Shown in pieces: positions 10,818-22,326 of a stretch of DNA of 64,000 nucleotides. The stretch spans positions 303,594 to 367,593 of the forward strand of contig JADIIU010000003.1 in assembly GCA_027603945.1 (NCBI GenBank), written 5' to 3'. Position numbers and translations under genes: made by a program. The first letter of the stretch is position 1, and each line of letters opens with the position of its first letter. Under the pieces are notes generated by a model that searched no databases, was not told the origin of the DNA, and worked only from the letters and a program-made list of their open reading frames with translations. This DNA comes from Terramyces sp. JEL0728 (taxonomy: Eukaryota > Chytridiomycota > Chytridiomycetes > Rhizophydiales > Terramycetaceae).

Positions 10818-12905
10818 ATGCAAAAACAAAAAGGAATCAAAACAGTCCGGTCCTTGCTGTCAAACGCAGAGTTTGAAGAGCATTCAAGTGAAATTTGGAG
10901 TATATTTCGATATCTGTGCAAAAGAAAGAGAGCTGATTTTGGATTTGAACAAATCAAAAAATTGAATTACCTGATAGTTAATGGAAAGTTTGATTCCAAG
11001 TTGAACGGTACGCCAAATCAGTTTGTTATTGGAAAATCAAGGAATAGAGATTTACCTCCTACTGCTGATGGGTCTATTCAAGGTGCAGATAGTCTACCAG
11101 ACAGAACGATTGATGGTGAAAAACTAGATGAAATGATGTCATTATACCCATTCACAAGGCAGAAGAATATAGACAATATCAATATGTTTTATTTTGATAT
11201 CCTTGGTTGTATATTGGAATCTTCAAACATTTCGCTATTTCGATATTTTGTAAACCAGCTGGTAAAAAGAAAACTGAATCTTGATGAAGCAAAGACAATC
11301 TTTGAATATTACAGAAAATTAAATATCAAGCCGCAGACCAGACTATACTACAAAATCTTGTTTTCATTGGCAAAGAGCCAGTCTATTGAACAAGTGATGG
11401 AGTGGATAAGGATCATGGAGACAGAACTCTGCGAACTAGGAGCTCGAGAAGTTGATAATGGTTCAAAGATGAATATGGATCTAGTAAAATCGGAATACAA
11501 TGATATCATTAAACACGCAATTATGATTTCAATGGTAAAGAATAACGATTTGCAATCCGCAATACAATTATCGAATCAAGAAAACCAGTATCATGAATCT
11601 ACCATAATTAACGGAATACTTCAAAATAATCCAGATTCGTTTCAGCCAAAACGATACGAGTTCAACCTGGTTCTCTATTCGATATTGTTACGATACCACT
11701 TTTACAAAAAGAATTTGGACCAAACCCACCTTTTGTTCAACGAAATATTAAAACACCAGCAGCCAACCACATTCTTGTTGAATATTATGGTACAGGGTTA
11801 CTTTGAAAACGATAGAGTGAGAGAAGGTTTGAACTTGTTTCATAGATATTCGGATTTCAATATACAGCCGGATTCGGTTACATTCACCATCATTCTGCAT
11901 TACTGCACTGTCAAAAAATTGTATCGAACGTGTTTTGGGATCTATCATCAAATGCGATTACTAAATATCCATCTCTCTCTAGAACTATGGTCCGCAGTTA
12001 TACAGATGTATGTAAAACAAGGCGATTTGAACGAAGCCTTGGCTGTGTTTAACGAGTGTAAACACTACCAGCCGAATAGAATCGTCCAAGGAATATTAAT
12101 GAACGGATTAGTACAAGAAAAACAATTTGACAAGGTAATCGAGTTGTACAATCAGCTCTTTGAAGTTGGGGATGATGAAGTCACTAGAAGGTACTTGATT
12201 ATGGCATTACATCATTTTGGAAAAGACAGCAAAGTAATCGAACTTTATGAATACAGTTTGCGAAAAGTAGACTTGAATTCAGTTGGCCTGCTTATTAGAA
12301 TGTGTCAGTTATACAAGTCAAATCCAGATATCCTGCTGATATTTTACCAGCAAATGCAGAAACTGAATCTGTCCACGCTGCCAATCCTGAATATCATTAT
12401 TTTCTCATTAGCAAATCAGAATAGAGAATTCGAAGAGTATTTGTCTGTTCTAGTCCAGAACAATTTAGATTTGCATCCAAAAACTTATAATAGCGTCCTC
12501 CTATACTATAGCAACAAGAACGACTGGAACAAGATTAATCAGATTTATGACTACCCAAGAAAAGAGGAAACGCTGTTTTCATTTACAATGCTGCTCAAAG
12601 CCAATCTTACTGATCCTTTCAAATTCAAGCAAATTCTAAAACAAAACACGTTTGGCAAAGACGAATATTTTTATTCAGTGTTGATCTTGTTCCATCATCT
12701 GCATGGGTCTACAAATGACTTGATGCAAGTGTATAATGAATGTAAATCACTGGACAGTCAAATAGTCCTGAATACGATTGTCACATGTTTAATTGAAAGA
12801 GATGGGCAGGAGTTGTTGAAGAAGATCTTGGATGGCAAGGATGTGGAGCAACTTAAAAGTAATGGGATAGATACAAGCGAGTATCTCAATAAATACGTAA
12901 ACTAA
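10818..12905 (+). CDS. Pentatricopeptide-repeat (PPR) protein
   Basis: 695 residues in one exon without introns, unusual for a gene of this size here. Helical repeats of about 35 residues are visible from residue 280 on: for example TTFLLNIMVQGYFENDRVREGLNLFHRY then PDSVTFTIILHYCTVKKLYRTCFGIYHQMRLLNI, LWSAVIQMYVKQGDLNEALAVFNECK and QGILMNGLVQEKQFDKVIELYNQL. Such proteins bind organellar RNA and govern mitochondrial mRNA stability or translation. The N-terminus is basic (MQKQKGIKTVRSLL), compatible with import but not diagnostic. The specific RNA target cannot be told. Confidence 0.75.
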   Translation: MQKQKGIKTVRSLLSNAEFEEHSSEIWSIFRYLCKRKRADFGFEQIKKLNYLIVNGKFDSKLNGTPNQFVIGKSRNRDLPPTADGSIQGADSLPDRTIDGEKLDEMMSLYPFTRQKNIDNINMFYFDILGCILESSNISLFRYFVNQLVKRKLNLDEAKTIFEYYRKLNIKPQTRLYYKILFSLAKSQSIEQVMEWIRIMETELCELGAREVDNGSKMNMDLVKSEYNDIIKHAIMISMVKNNDLQSAIQLSNQENQYHESTIINGILQNNPDSFQPKRYEFNLVLYSILLRYHFYKKNLDQTHLLFNEILKHQQPTTFLLNIMVQGYFENDRVREGLNLFHRYSDFNIQPDSVTFTIILHYCTVKKLYRTCFGIYHQMRLLNIHLSLELWSAVIQMYVKQGDLNEALAVFNECKHYQPNRIVQGILMNGLVQEKQFDKVIELYNQLFEVGDDEVTRRYLIMALHHFGKDSKVIELYEYSLRKVDLNSVGLLIRMCQLYKSNPDILLIFYQQMQKLNLSTLPILNIIIFSLANQNREFEEYLSVLVQNNLDLHPKTYNSVLLYYSNKNDWNKINQIYDYPRKEETLFSFTMLLKANLTDPFKFKQILKQNTFGKDEYFYSVLILFHHLHGSTNDLMQVYNECKSLDSQIVLNTIVTCLIERDGQELLKKILDGKDVEQLKSNGIDTSEYLNKYVN

Positions 12906-13089
12906 GCAGCTGACATTGAACAATTTGGCTGGAATCCATGAGATGAGATTGCAAACACTAAAATACAATTAATCAGATTTCTTTAATGTGTACAAGCTAA
13001 TTTCTCGGCACAAACAATCCAGAATGCTGTAGCCAAGAGCAAAAGGCTAACCAAAGCATGAATGAAATTGTCTCTAATTAAGGCTACTT

Positions 13090-13783
13090 TTAATAGTTTA
13101 TTGCACCACAGTCTTTGATTGTCAAGGGAACAATGGGTTGGTCTTTTGCTCCCGTTTTAATGGCGTGCATCAGGTACACTATCTCCATTCCTTCCACTAC
13201 CTTACCAAATACAACGTGATGACCATCAAGCCATGAGGTTTTTACAGTAGTAATAAAGAACTGGCTACCATTTGTATTTTTCCCCGCATTCGCCACTAAA
13301 TTAATAATAGCTACTAGATAATACTCCTGGCCCTTCATGCTTTAATTTGAAATTTTCATCATCAAATCGCGGCCCATAAATCGATCCTTTGCCGATATCG
13401 CCTCCTTGCACCATGAAATCCTTGATCACTCTATGAAATACAGACCCTTTGTATCCAAATCCGTTATACCCTGTCGTCAAGTTGTAAAAGTTTTCCACTG
13501 TTATCGGGACATAGTCTCCGTACAAACCCATCACAATTCTTCCCAATTCTTTATCGCCATGTTCGATATCAAAGTACACCAAGTGGCTAAATTCTGTTTC
13601 TTTGAATCCACTTGGTTTTGCAGGCTTCACGGCTGCATCAGACTTTGCCGAGCTGGTTACTTCCTTTTCTGCATGTGTATCGAATTTGAATGATGATTCT
13701 GCTGGTTTATCCATTGAGAGGTATGCAAATATACATAGGATTACTACAAATCCTATAAAGTAAATCCTTGCTCTGAGTTGCAT
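13090..13783 (-). CDS. Membrane-anchored ER cyclophilin (peptidyl-prolyl isomerase)
   Basis: 224 residues. An N-terminal hydrophobic segment ([19 protein letters not shown]) acts as signal anchor or signal peptide, followed by a 40-residue linker and a cyclophilin domain. Catalytic landmarks: [40 protein letters not shown], and [12 protein letters not shown]. One 19-nt intron, 13296-13314, splits the Met codon of SMANAG. Start: ATG at 13783; the frame is open further upstream but without ATG. Expected role: proline isomerisation during folding in the secretory pathway. Convergent with the PPR gene, about 185 bp between stops. Confidence 0.92.
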
Positions 13784-13970
13784 TGAGATTGCTAAAAAAT
13801 TCAGAGTTGAAGACACAAAAATTATCAAATATTCGAATCGAATAGGCTCATCTCTCTCATCAAAGCACTTGGCGCGGAAATAATTATCCAATCTGTTGAA
13901 ATAAGGATAAAAAATGATAAAATAAGGATGATATAAGGCAAATTTCTAGTATATTTATTTCCCCGTATGT

Positions 13971-14550
13971 TCATGCAAAATATTCATTCCAGTACACTCT
14001 ATTCCATTTACCTGAGCCAAACCAAGTCCAGAACTTGTTTGGCTGCTTGTTACTGACTCCGTGCGTCTTTGTTACTAGGTAAAAGTGCATCTCATCTTCC
14101 AAATATTCCACAAGCGCTGGCAATCCGCTATCTTTTGACTGGAGTAAAACCAGCTCCAGCGGCACCATAAATTCAGGTGTGCATTTGTTACATTTACAAT
14201 TAGGGGTATTTATACAAGCTTGAAAATATTGCTCTGCTATTGGCAACCGGCTTTTAGTTATCTTTTTGATTATCACCTACGTTAATTTAGAGTACTGGCT
14301 TCTTGTCATGGTTCCGTTTGCATTTGGCAGCTGTCCAATGACCTGCACTGGCAATACCTTCTTCAACTGTATACTTTTGTTTAATTTCGCTATTTTCAAA
14401 AAAATCGTCTGTGTTTGTTCCGCCCAACTGGTCTGTTAGTTCTGGAGGATAAAATTTCGTTCGAAAAGTCATTGGTATCGGTTGCTGTTCTTCTTCGATT
14501 GTATTTGTAGAGTAGCAACAGCCCATAAAGATAAAAGATAAATTTCCCAT
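13971..14550 (-). CDS. Truncated PIM-like kinase N-lobe with lipidation motif
   Basis: 186 residues from the ATG at 14550, or 178 from the ATG at 14526. Intron 14277-14295 is 19 nt. The body reads as a protein kinase N-lobe: Y-VEEGIASAGHWTAAK in place of a Gly-rich loop (degenerate), VIIKKITKSRL with the VAIK-type Lys, then VPLELVLLQSKDSGLPALVEYL, which follows the PIM/PASK-like pattern of E-helix and beta4. There is no HRD, DFG or C-lobe; the protein ends shortly after the hinge with a Trp/Asn-rich tail and a clean stop. The second start gives MGCCYS, a classical N-myristoylation plus palmitoylation signature; the first start, MGNLSF, is also a possible myristoylation site. Either a membrane-tethered pseudokinase fragment or the remnant of a longer gene. 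Confidence 0.6.
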
Positions 14551-14834
14551 TTTTTGTTTCGGATTACACAAAGTCGGGCCAATCAACTTGTAGATGATTA
14601 TTGAATGGAAAGTTTTCGGAATAATAAAATAAATTTGAGATCAATAACCATAAATGGCAACTAGAAATTAAAGAACCTGGAAATTCTCAGCTGAGATTGG
14701 CATGTCAATTGTCAAACCAAGCCTTAGTATGCCCTCTTGAGTCAAGATGCCAAATTATTACAGGGTCAATGGTAAAACAAAATTATTTTTATTCAAAACT
14801 AACCTTTAGGCTTGCGGCTATTATTAACAAATTA

Positions 14835-17800
14835 TTACCGGGTGGTGTCGTAGATCCTAATAAGATGAGCTTGGCCATCCTCGCTCTGTGAGAACGCAAA
14901 TCCTCTATTTCGTTTACTTCTTTGAGTCAAGCGAACTTTTTGAACTTGTTTGCGGAATAATTCGGCTCTTGGAGTGTAGTCTGGTATGTTGTACTTGTAC
15001 ATTTCCTGAATAATATGGTAGTTTCTTGGATATGCTAGTCTCTTGAAGCTATGTTAATAGTGGATTACAATTTCCAGATAAAATCTCGAAAGTTTGTCAT
15101 CAAAGGAATGATAAAGATTGCCAGCCAGAAAGCCAAGCTCGCATACATTGGAGTGACAGTTCCTAATAATTCGGTGCCAACACCCAGCATAGGGCCAACA
15201 GTTGCATAGATCGGATACAGGATGAACCACAACAAAATGCTACCAAAGATTGCAAAGAATGTAAAGTTTACCCAGGTGTCTGCAACAAGAGCAGCTTTCA
15301 GAGTAATCGCAAGCAAGTCTGCTGTGAATACCATTTCACCAAATACCCAAATATTAGCAGTATTTCCATTACCCAGCATTTCTCCTTCGTTGTACATGCC
15401 GGCAAAGGAGTAGTACATTATCAACGAGTGCAAAAAGGAAGTGAAAATCCAAGCCCAGAAGGTAACCGTGTTGTAAAATTCATTTGTCTGGCCATTTCTA
15501 TACAATTGCGGATACTTGTCCAACATTCTTGCGTTTACAAATTGATCAAAAACACCGATAGACAAGGGTTGGAAAAATGCGAAAGCAATATTGTAGGAGG
15601 ATTGAGTCCAAGTTTCAAACAGTGTCTGACCAGAAAACCCATTGTCAAAAGCAAACCAAAATTGAATCAAATACAGAGTAATATTCTTGTAGAAAGAATA
15701 GAGAGCTACTTTGCAACATCTGGAATAAGCCCAGTTTCCATGCACTAGTAACAATTTCTTCAAGTATCGGAATTGAGCTATTGCAAAATCTGCACTTCTC
15801 GCTGCTTGCAAACCCTCCAAACCGCTAATACCAACACCGACATGTGCTGCTTGGATCATACTAACATCGTTGGCACCGTCTCCGATAGCTAAACTAACTG
15901 CTCCTTTTACGTTATTTCTAACCAATCTAACAACAAGAGCCTTTTGAAGAGGCGAAACACGACAGCAAATAACTGCCTTACACATTACTGCCAATTCCAA
16001 AAAGTACATTTTAACGTCATCTTCAAGAGCAAACTCCAAAGACTTTCCATCAATAATCAAAGCAATAGGCTAATTTAACAACCAAATACCTCTAGATTCA
16101 TATCATTGCTCTTCTTGATCTTGGTTTGAGGGATAAGATAGTTCATGTAAGGAACGCCATTAAAGTACTTCATAATTTTACCTGCCAAGTCTTCTTCTGG
16201 CGCTTGTATTCCCATACCAGTCCTGAGCGCTTGGAGTTTACTTTCCAAAAACTCTTTAGTTTCAAAATGGGTTAGCTCATTGCAAATAATAAGAGACATT
16301 TCATCAGTAATTAGCTTGCAAGAAAACCCGATATTGATGGCAGTTTCTTGACGATCCCCAGTTAGTACCCAAACCCTAACCCCTGCTTGAGATAGCGTGT
16401 GGATAGTGTCAGGAACACCATCTTGCAGTTTATCTTCAATTGCAGTAGCGCCTAACAATATCAACTCTCTTTCGATTAGTTCGGCAGCTTTCATTAGTTC
16501 TTCTCCTCTATTGTTGATCGTGGTTGCCGCCTTTTCATAAACCTGCGACCATGCCTTATATTCTTCATCCGAGATGTCTCTGTAAGCAATACACAAGGTT
16601 CTTAGACCTTCACAAGCATACTCCTCCAACAAGACACATGTTGGATCAACGTAAGGGTTGTTTTCTTTGGCCAATCTTTCCAATATAACAGTATCAGCAC
16701 CTTTGATGTATAATTTGATTTTCCCATCAGGAGTACGAACGAGAGCCGACATTCTTTTCCTTGTCGAGTTGAATTCGTTGATTTGCAAGATTTCCCATTC
16801 CTGATCAATATCTTTTCTATTGAAAATGACGGATTTCGGCTTTCTAGTGTGGAATGTATATCCCAACATTTGTGCTCCTTTAACTAATGCTGCTTCGTCA
16901 GGAGAGGACGCTTGGAAAACAATCTTTTTTGGATCTTCCTCGCTAACCTCAGGAATTACTGTGTGGCATACAGCTAATAGCTGGAGGAATTCTTTGATAA
17001 CATGGGAGGTTTGGCCATTTAGTTCATGGTCCATCAATCTGTTGTAGTCGTACCATCCCGTCATCTTACCTTCAGAATCCTTTTGCAGCTTTTTGTTGTC
17101 AGGAACAACATCAGCGTAGGCTATCCCGCCAATTGTAAGTAGCTTAAATTCCATAATATTGCACGTAAGTGTTCCGGTTTTGTCGGAAAACACGTAATCA
17201 ATTTGTCCAAGTTCCTCAACCAAGGAAGATGTTCTAGCAGTTGCAGGTGTGTCATTTAGTTCATAATACAGATCTTCGTCCGAGCTGATTAATGTTCCAA
17301 TTAAAAACTTTACCATATCCAATGTAACAATCAAACTTTGTTAGTTGGAAATACCTCATTGGAATCAAGTTGTTGTACAAGATGACATAGGTGATGATAT
17401 TGCCAGGGAACAATAGCCAAGCGTTATTTGGATTGATCATGAGAATATTTGATTCAAAGTGAGACCCAAGTTGTCTGCGAAGGGTGCCAAAGGCGCAAAC
17501 AATCGACATTGCAACGAGAATAAAAAACAGATAAATGATGTGTTTGTTTACCAAGGTGTCTAATTGCGTACTTTTGATTGGAGTTTTAGTTGCGTTTTTC
17601 ATCAATTTACTTTCATGTCCTGTGAAAACAACAATGCCGTAAGCCCAGCTGGTGTTTCTCAGCATTGCTCCCTAGATTAGTGACATTTACCCTTAGTAGC
17701 AATTGATCTGGGTTGAGCGGGATTTCTTTGGCACCCAATCTCAATGTTCCTTCGAACGTGTACAGGCTGTTGTTTGGCAATTCGCATTTTATGACGCCGT

Positions 17801-18427
17801 CCATATTTGCAACCATGTCAGGTGATAAAACCTCATTTGTTTCTTTTAATGCTTGTCTGATTTTCAAGTTTGTTTCGCTGCCATTAGCAATATTTACCCA
17901 TCCAAGTTACTAGTTTCGATATATACTAGTCCGTCCGGCTCACTGGAGCTAATCAAGACCAAATCCGCTGGGAAATAGGTTGAATTATCTATTCTTACAA
18001 TGTCTCCAACTGCGAGTTCGTTCCACTTCTTTGGAACAAATGTGGTTCCAAAAAGGGTATTGACCAATCTATTGTTTACCACCTTATCTTGCGCGTGCCT
18101 CTTTAAATCTTCAAGGATTTCCTTTGCTGCAGACACTGCTGTCACGATCGAAAGGGGAATCACTGTGCCAAATTTGTTTGTCGGTGAAAGATCGCCGATT
18201 TGCTATCGTTAATTTTATGAAACCATAATTATCGCAATAAACAGAAAGAACAAGTTGGCATATTTTGAAAACTGCTCGTACAAAAACTTTGGGATGAACG
18301 AGTATAGTTGATATTTTCCGGTTGTGATACCGTTGTGCAAGAACTTTTGTTGTTTGTTTTTTATCGGGTCGTTGATGTGAATTAGACGATGTCTGGCGTA
18401 CTTGCTTTCATCGTCTCCTGAGAACAT
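14835..18427 (-). CDS. P4-type ATPase (phospholipid flippase, Drs2/Neo-like)
   Basis: 1157 residues after splicing. All P4 landmarks are present: SPTNKFGTVIPL after TM1-2, NLDGETNLKIRQAL (actuator loop), NNLIPMSLIVTLD (the PISL-type motif reads PMSL), FSDKTGTLTCNIMEF with the phosphorylated Asp, ASSPDEAALVKGA, KGADTVILERL, GDGANDVSMIQAAHVGVGI, ten helices and the ending GFAFSQSEDGQAHLIRIYDTT typical of the Drs2 group. Six introns: 18203-18223 (21 nt), 17878-17897 (20), 17672-17690 (19), 17336-17354 (19), 16070-16089 (20), 15049-15068 (20). Exons sum to 3474 nt in frame. Start at ATG 18427 (MFSGDDESKYARH). It would flip aminophospholipids in Golgi, endosomal or plasma membranes with a CDC50-type partner. 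The short cytosolic N-terminus is notable. Confidence 0.95.
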
Positions 18428-18514
18428 GGCAAACGTGAAAAGAAACGCGACTCGTGTTCTATTGTCATATACACAGTTCAAATTATCAATCACAAAACTA
18501 TATTATCATATCAG

Positions 18515-21500
18515 TTATTTATTTGCCAGTAGTAGGACAACGAGATCGTCGACCAGGTCGCTCATTACTTCGTCGCTAATTTGCAAGTTAATAGCAATAT
18601 CGTCTTGCTCTCTATTACAGTATATCGGACCATTTTGCTTCACAAAGTTGTTTGTTAGAGTATTGGCTACGGGGATGTTGTTGAATTGGCTGTGGCAGTT
18701 TATCCTACCAAGTACATCCGTTCTAGCTGAAGATACTAAGCTTGCCACGGTAATTGGACGGGGTTTGACTGGTGCTTTTTTGAAAAATTGTCGATTTGGA
18801 TCTGCGTATTCCACATGTGATTGAAATTGAGCGTAAAACGATTCGTTGATGGCATCAAAGATTAGCGGTAGAATATCTCTAGAAATATCTGCAAATTCGT
18901 CCAAATAATTGTGGGGAAGACTGGGAGCAGACACAAATGCTTTGGTTTTTGGCCATGAAGCTTGGAATGCATCCAAAATAGATTCCAGCGCAAACATCAT
19001 TTGCATATCCAAGGGTATCACTGAGAGATCAGGATTGGATGTTTTGAGCTTTTCCTTTTTCTCTTTAGAATCTGAAAGTTGACGATTTGGAAGGGGTGTC
19101 AGTACAATAGCTTTCTCTGTTGCGGTAGGAGTTGGCTGTTCAGTGCCATTTTCGTTCAAAACGTCTGCGACTTTGTTTATTGCGGTAGGAATGCTGAGTG
19201 AGATTTTCGGCGCACCTGCTTTTCCAGGTGTGCCGACAGCAGGTTTTTGATGTTCTACTTGAGCAGCAGCAGGGATTTCAACTATTAAGGACGTAGCACC
19301 CATTTCGCTTGGTTCAACGGTTTCCTGCATGCCAGCCGGTTTTTGCTGTGACTTTACATCCTTTAACGAATCTTGAGTAGTATGTTTTGCGTTCAAATAA
19401 CCAAAGACGATGTCATCCAGCAAAGCAGAGAGTAATTCTTCTGCAATAGTTTCAGCAGCTTCTGTATCAATAGCAGCTTTCTTTGAAGGCGCTATTTCAG
19501 ATGGAATGACTAATCTGGCTTCAACTAAACCAGGGGAGCTGCTTTCTGGAATTAAGTTTTCAATTTTTGTTGGGCTGGTCTCAACCGCTTTTGCAGTAAC
19601 TGTAACATCGTCAATTGTACTTTCTTTTCCAGGGATTGTCAATGCAACATTTGCTTTATCCGACACAGAAACAGCAAAGTCATCGAAATCATCTTCGTAG
19701 TCGATTTCTTCTTTGATTTCTTCACTGATGCCTTGCGATAAGCCAATTGCAGAAGCTGGCCTGCTTTCTTGCACACTTGGTGTTGAGTGGGAAACTGACT
19801 CCTGCAGGGTTGAAGGGGAGTCTCTTGCTAAAGCCTGGACTGGTTCAGCTTCTTTCTTTGTTGCAATTTGAATCAAATTGGATGGATCCTTCACCGTCTC
19901 AGAGATAGGTGGTACAACTGTCTCCTTTTGTAACTTTTCAATAGTCGAGGATAATTCCTTGGTAAAACTGGTAGAGTCTTTGGTGTCTATAGGAACTTTT
20001 TTAGCTTCCAATAATCCTTCGGTGTCACGGCCCTTTACCACATTATCTGTAGAGAAAGCCTTGTTTTCCTGTTCACTCCTTATCTGGTCTTTAATCAGGG
20101 ATATTTCTTTGTCATGGATACTGGTTGATAGTTTAGAGATACTCGATATATCATCAAAATCATCTTCGTAGTCTACTGCTATATCTTCAGATATATCATC
20201 TTTGGGTAACATAAATGTCTGTTTGTGGTTTGCAGGTTGTGGGTTTCCTTGCTGCGTATTATCCTGGACTGTAGCTTTTACTGAAACATTTTCTTCTTTG
20301 GGATGGAGGACTGAAATAGGTTGTTGAATGGCAGATACAATATATTTGCTTTCGACTATTGGATGCATTTGGGAAACATTAGGAACTGGTGGCTGGATTG
20401 AAGAAACCCCTCCTTGCAATTCCGATGTCTGGGTAGAAGTTCTGGGGATTGCATCTGCCATTCTAAGTTTATCATAACCTTGCTTCGTGACTTCCAGCAG
20501 CTGCGTTTGAGTTAGATGCTCCTGTGACAATTCCTGGATTAATAAGCTAATACTGCAGTCTTATTTTGGATTATTTTGATTCCTTCAGAAATTAGTTTAG
20601 TTTGTTCCTGGAACACCAAGTTTTCATTTTCACCTTTCATTCTTAGCATTGCTTCTAGATGCTTGCTTGCTTGATTATATTCCTTAAACAATTCCACAAG
20701 GTGTGCTAACGTAAATTTGCGTGTACCTTCGTTCTTCTTTTCCGCAGGTTCAAGCATGTTGTTCAAAATATCTGTAAATGAATTCACAACACTTGTCCAA
20801 TTCAGATTAACTCCAGATGTATCCTCTTTGGCAGCAGCCACGGGCAGTATCTTTTCGGAAACAGATAAAGAAAGGACGGCGTGCCTTTGCAAAGTTTCTC
20901 GTTGTGGACTATTTAAAGGCGATTGTATAGGTAATGCGTTGAGTTTTAAGTCAGTATGTAACGACGACAAATCATCCTGTATGCTTTCAACAATTTCAGA
21001 GATATCATCATCCTTATTTCGAGCAGTTCGGATAATATCTGACAGCGATTCAAACGAATCTTGATAGATATCTTCTTCAATAGAATCGCTGCTCTTGTAA
21101 GATTCAAAATCTTCTTCAATGCTCGACTCTTCATCGCTGCGTGTAACAGCAGCTACTTTCTTTGCAAAATCTTGCATTGATGATTTTTTAGCAGTTGGGA
21201 TTATAGGTTGCTTGATAACGACAGGTTTTGAAGATATATCTGCAGGAGTGTTCCATCTGGAGAGTGTGTCCCGGAGAGAATCAACGTTGTATTTGGTTAC
21301 ATTTTTCTTGAGGCTTTCGATTTCCTGAAGCTGGCTTTCAAGAATGGATATCTTTCTACTTTTGATGATGTCTCTTTCAACCGTCTTTTTTGCTTTGGCA
21401 AATAATTTGCTCAGTTCGTCCAATTCCAGTAAACTGTTTCTTGATTCGGAGCCGCTAGATTCAGAGTCAACTTCAACTTGCATCTTCTTTAATGATTTCT

Positions 21501-22302
21501 GAGTGGGTGTCTTTGCTCCGTCATTGCTTTGTGTTTTTGCCATCTTTTCCCTTCGCTTGGAAAGATATTCTATTATTGAATCTTCCGAGCATACTCCATG
21601 ATCCGAGTATGCATCCAATGCTACAGATTTGGAATTGATTTCAGAAATTGAAGATTCAGTGTCGCTAGCATACTGTTTCCTAACATTTTCCAATTTTTTC
21701 GTGATTTCCGCCATTTTCATTTCATCCTTCTTTGGTATCTGTGTTTTGACTGGCGGTACTATTTCAGCAATTATTTCTTCTTCGATAGACGGCGTTTGCT
21801 GCCTGATCTTTTCTTCAATTCGCTCTTCAATTTCACTTACGTCGAGACTCTGCAAGTTCCTGTTAATCAAGTTTTCGACTGGCTTTACTGCTGACACATC
21901 AAAAACAGGTGAATAGATCGGTCTAGCATCCTTGTATACCTCTGTTTTGATAGGTTCTGGTAAACCACTTTCAAATGGATCAATAACAGTTTCATTAGTT
22001 TTGGAAAAGAAGTTTTGGTTCAGTACCGGGTTTTCAAAGTTTTGGACATTAGTTGAGGATTTCATCACTGGTTCCACCGAAATTTCAGAAACAGAGTCAA
22101 ATGATTCTTCATATTCGTCTGGAACGGGAAGATTGATTTTGGAAATTTCAGCTCGGTTGTTCTTTGCTTTTTCTAGTTCTTCCAAGTACATTTGAGCCAA
22201 CCCTTGAATTTCCTGCTCGTATTTTGCTTTGTCTCTGTTATTATGTAGTTCGGTAAGTTGAAGAATATTCTCCCCAACAATGTCAAAATAGTTCAACTCC
22301 AT
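18515..22302 (-). CDS. Large acidic low-complexity scaffold, centrosomal CEP350-like (tentative)
   Basis: 1255 residues, exons 22302-20554 and 20533-18515, separated by a 20-nt intron (20534-20553). Mostly disordered with short coiled coils. It contains three acidic motifs of the type YEDDFDD: IAVDYEDDFDDISSISK, IDYEDDFDDFAVSVS and, earlier, YEESFDSVSEIS. The C-terminal 150 residues look folded and end QISDEVMSDLVDDLVVLLLANK. Repeated D/E-DF motifs and a folded helical C-terminus recall CEP350-type centriolar proteins, but I see no CAP-Gly domain, so the name is only a hypothesis. Its ATG starts 24 nt after the stop of the next large gene upstream on the same strand; the two may be one locus. 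Confidence 0.6.
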
Positions 22303-22326
22303 TTCGAGTCAAATGTTAATACAATC

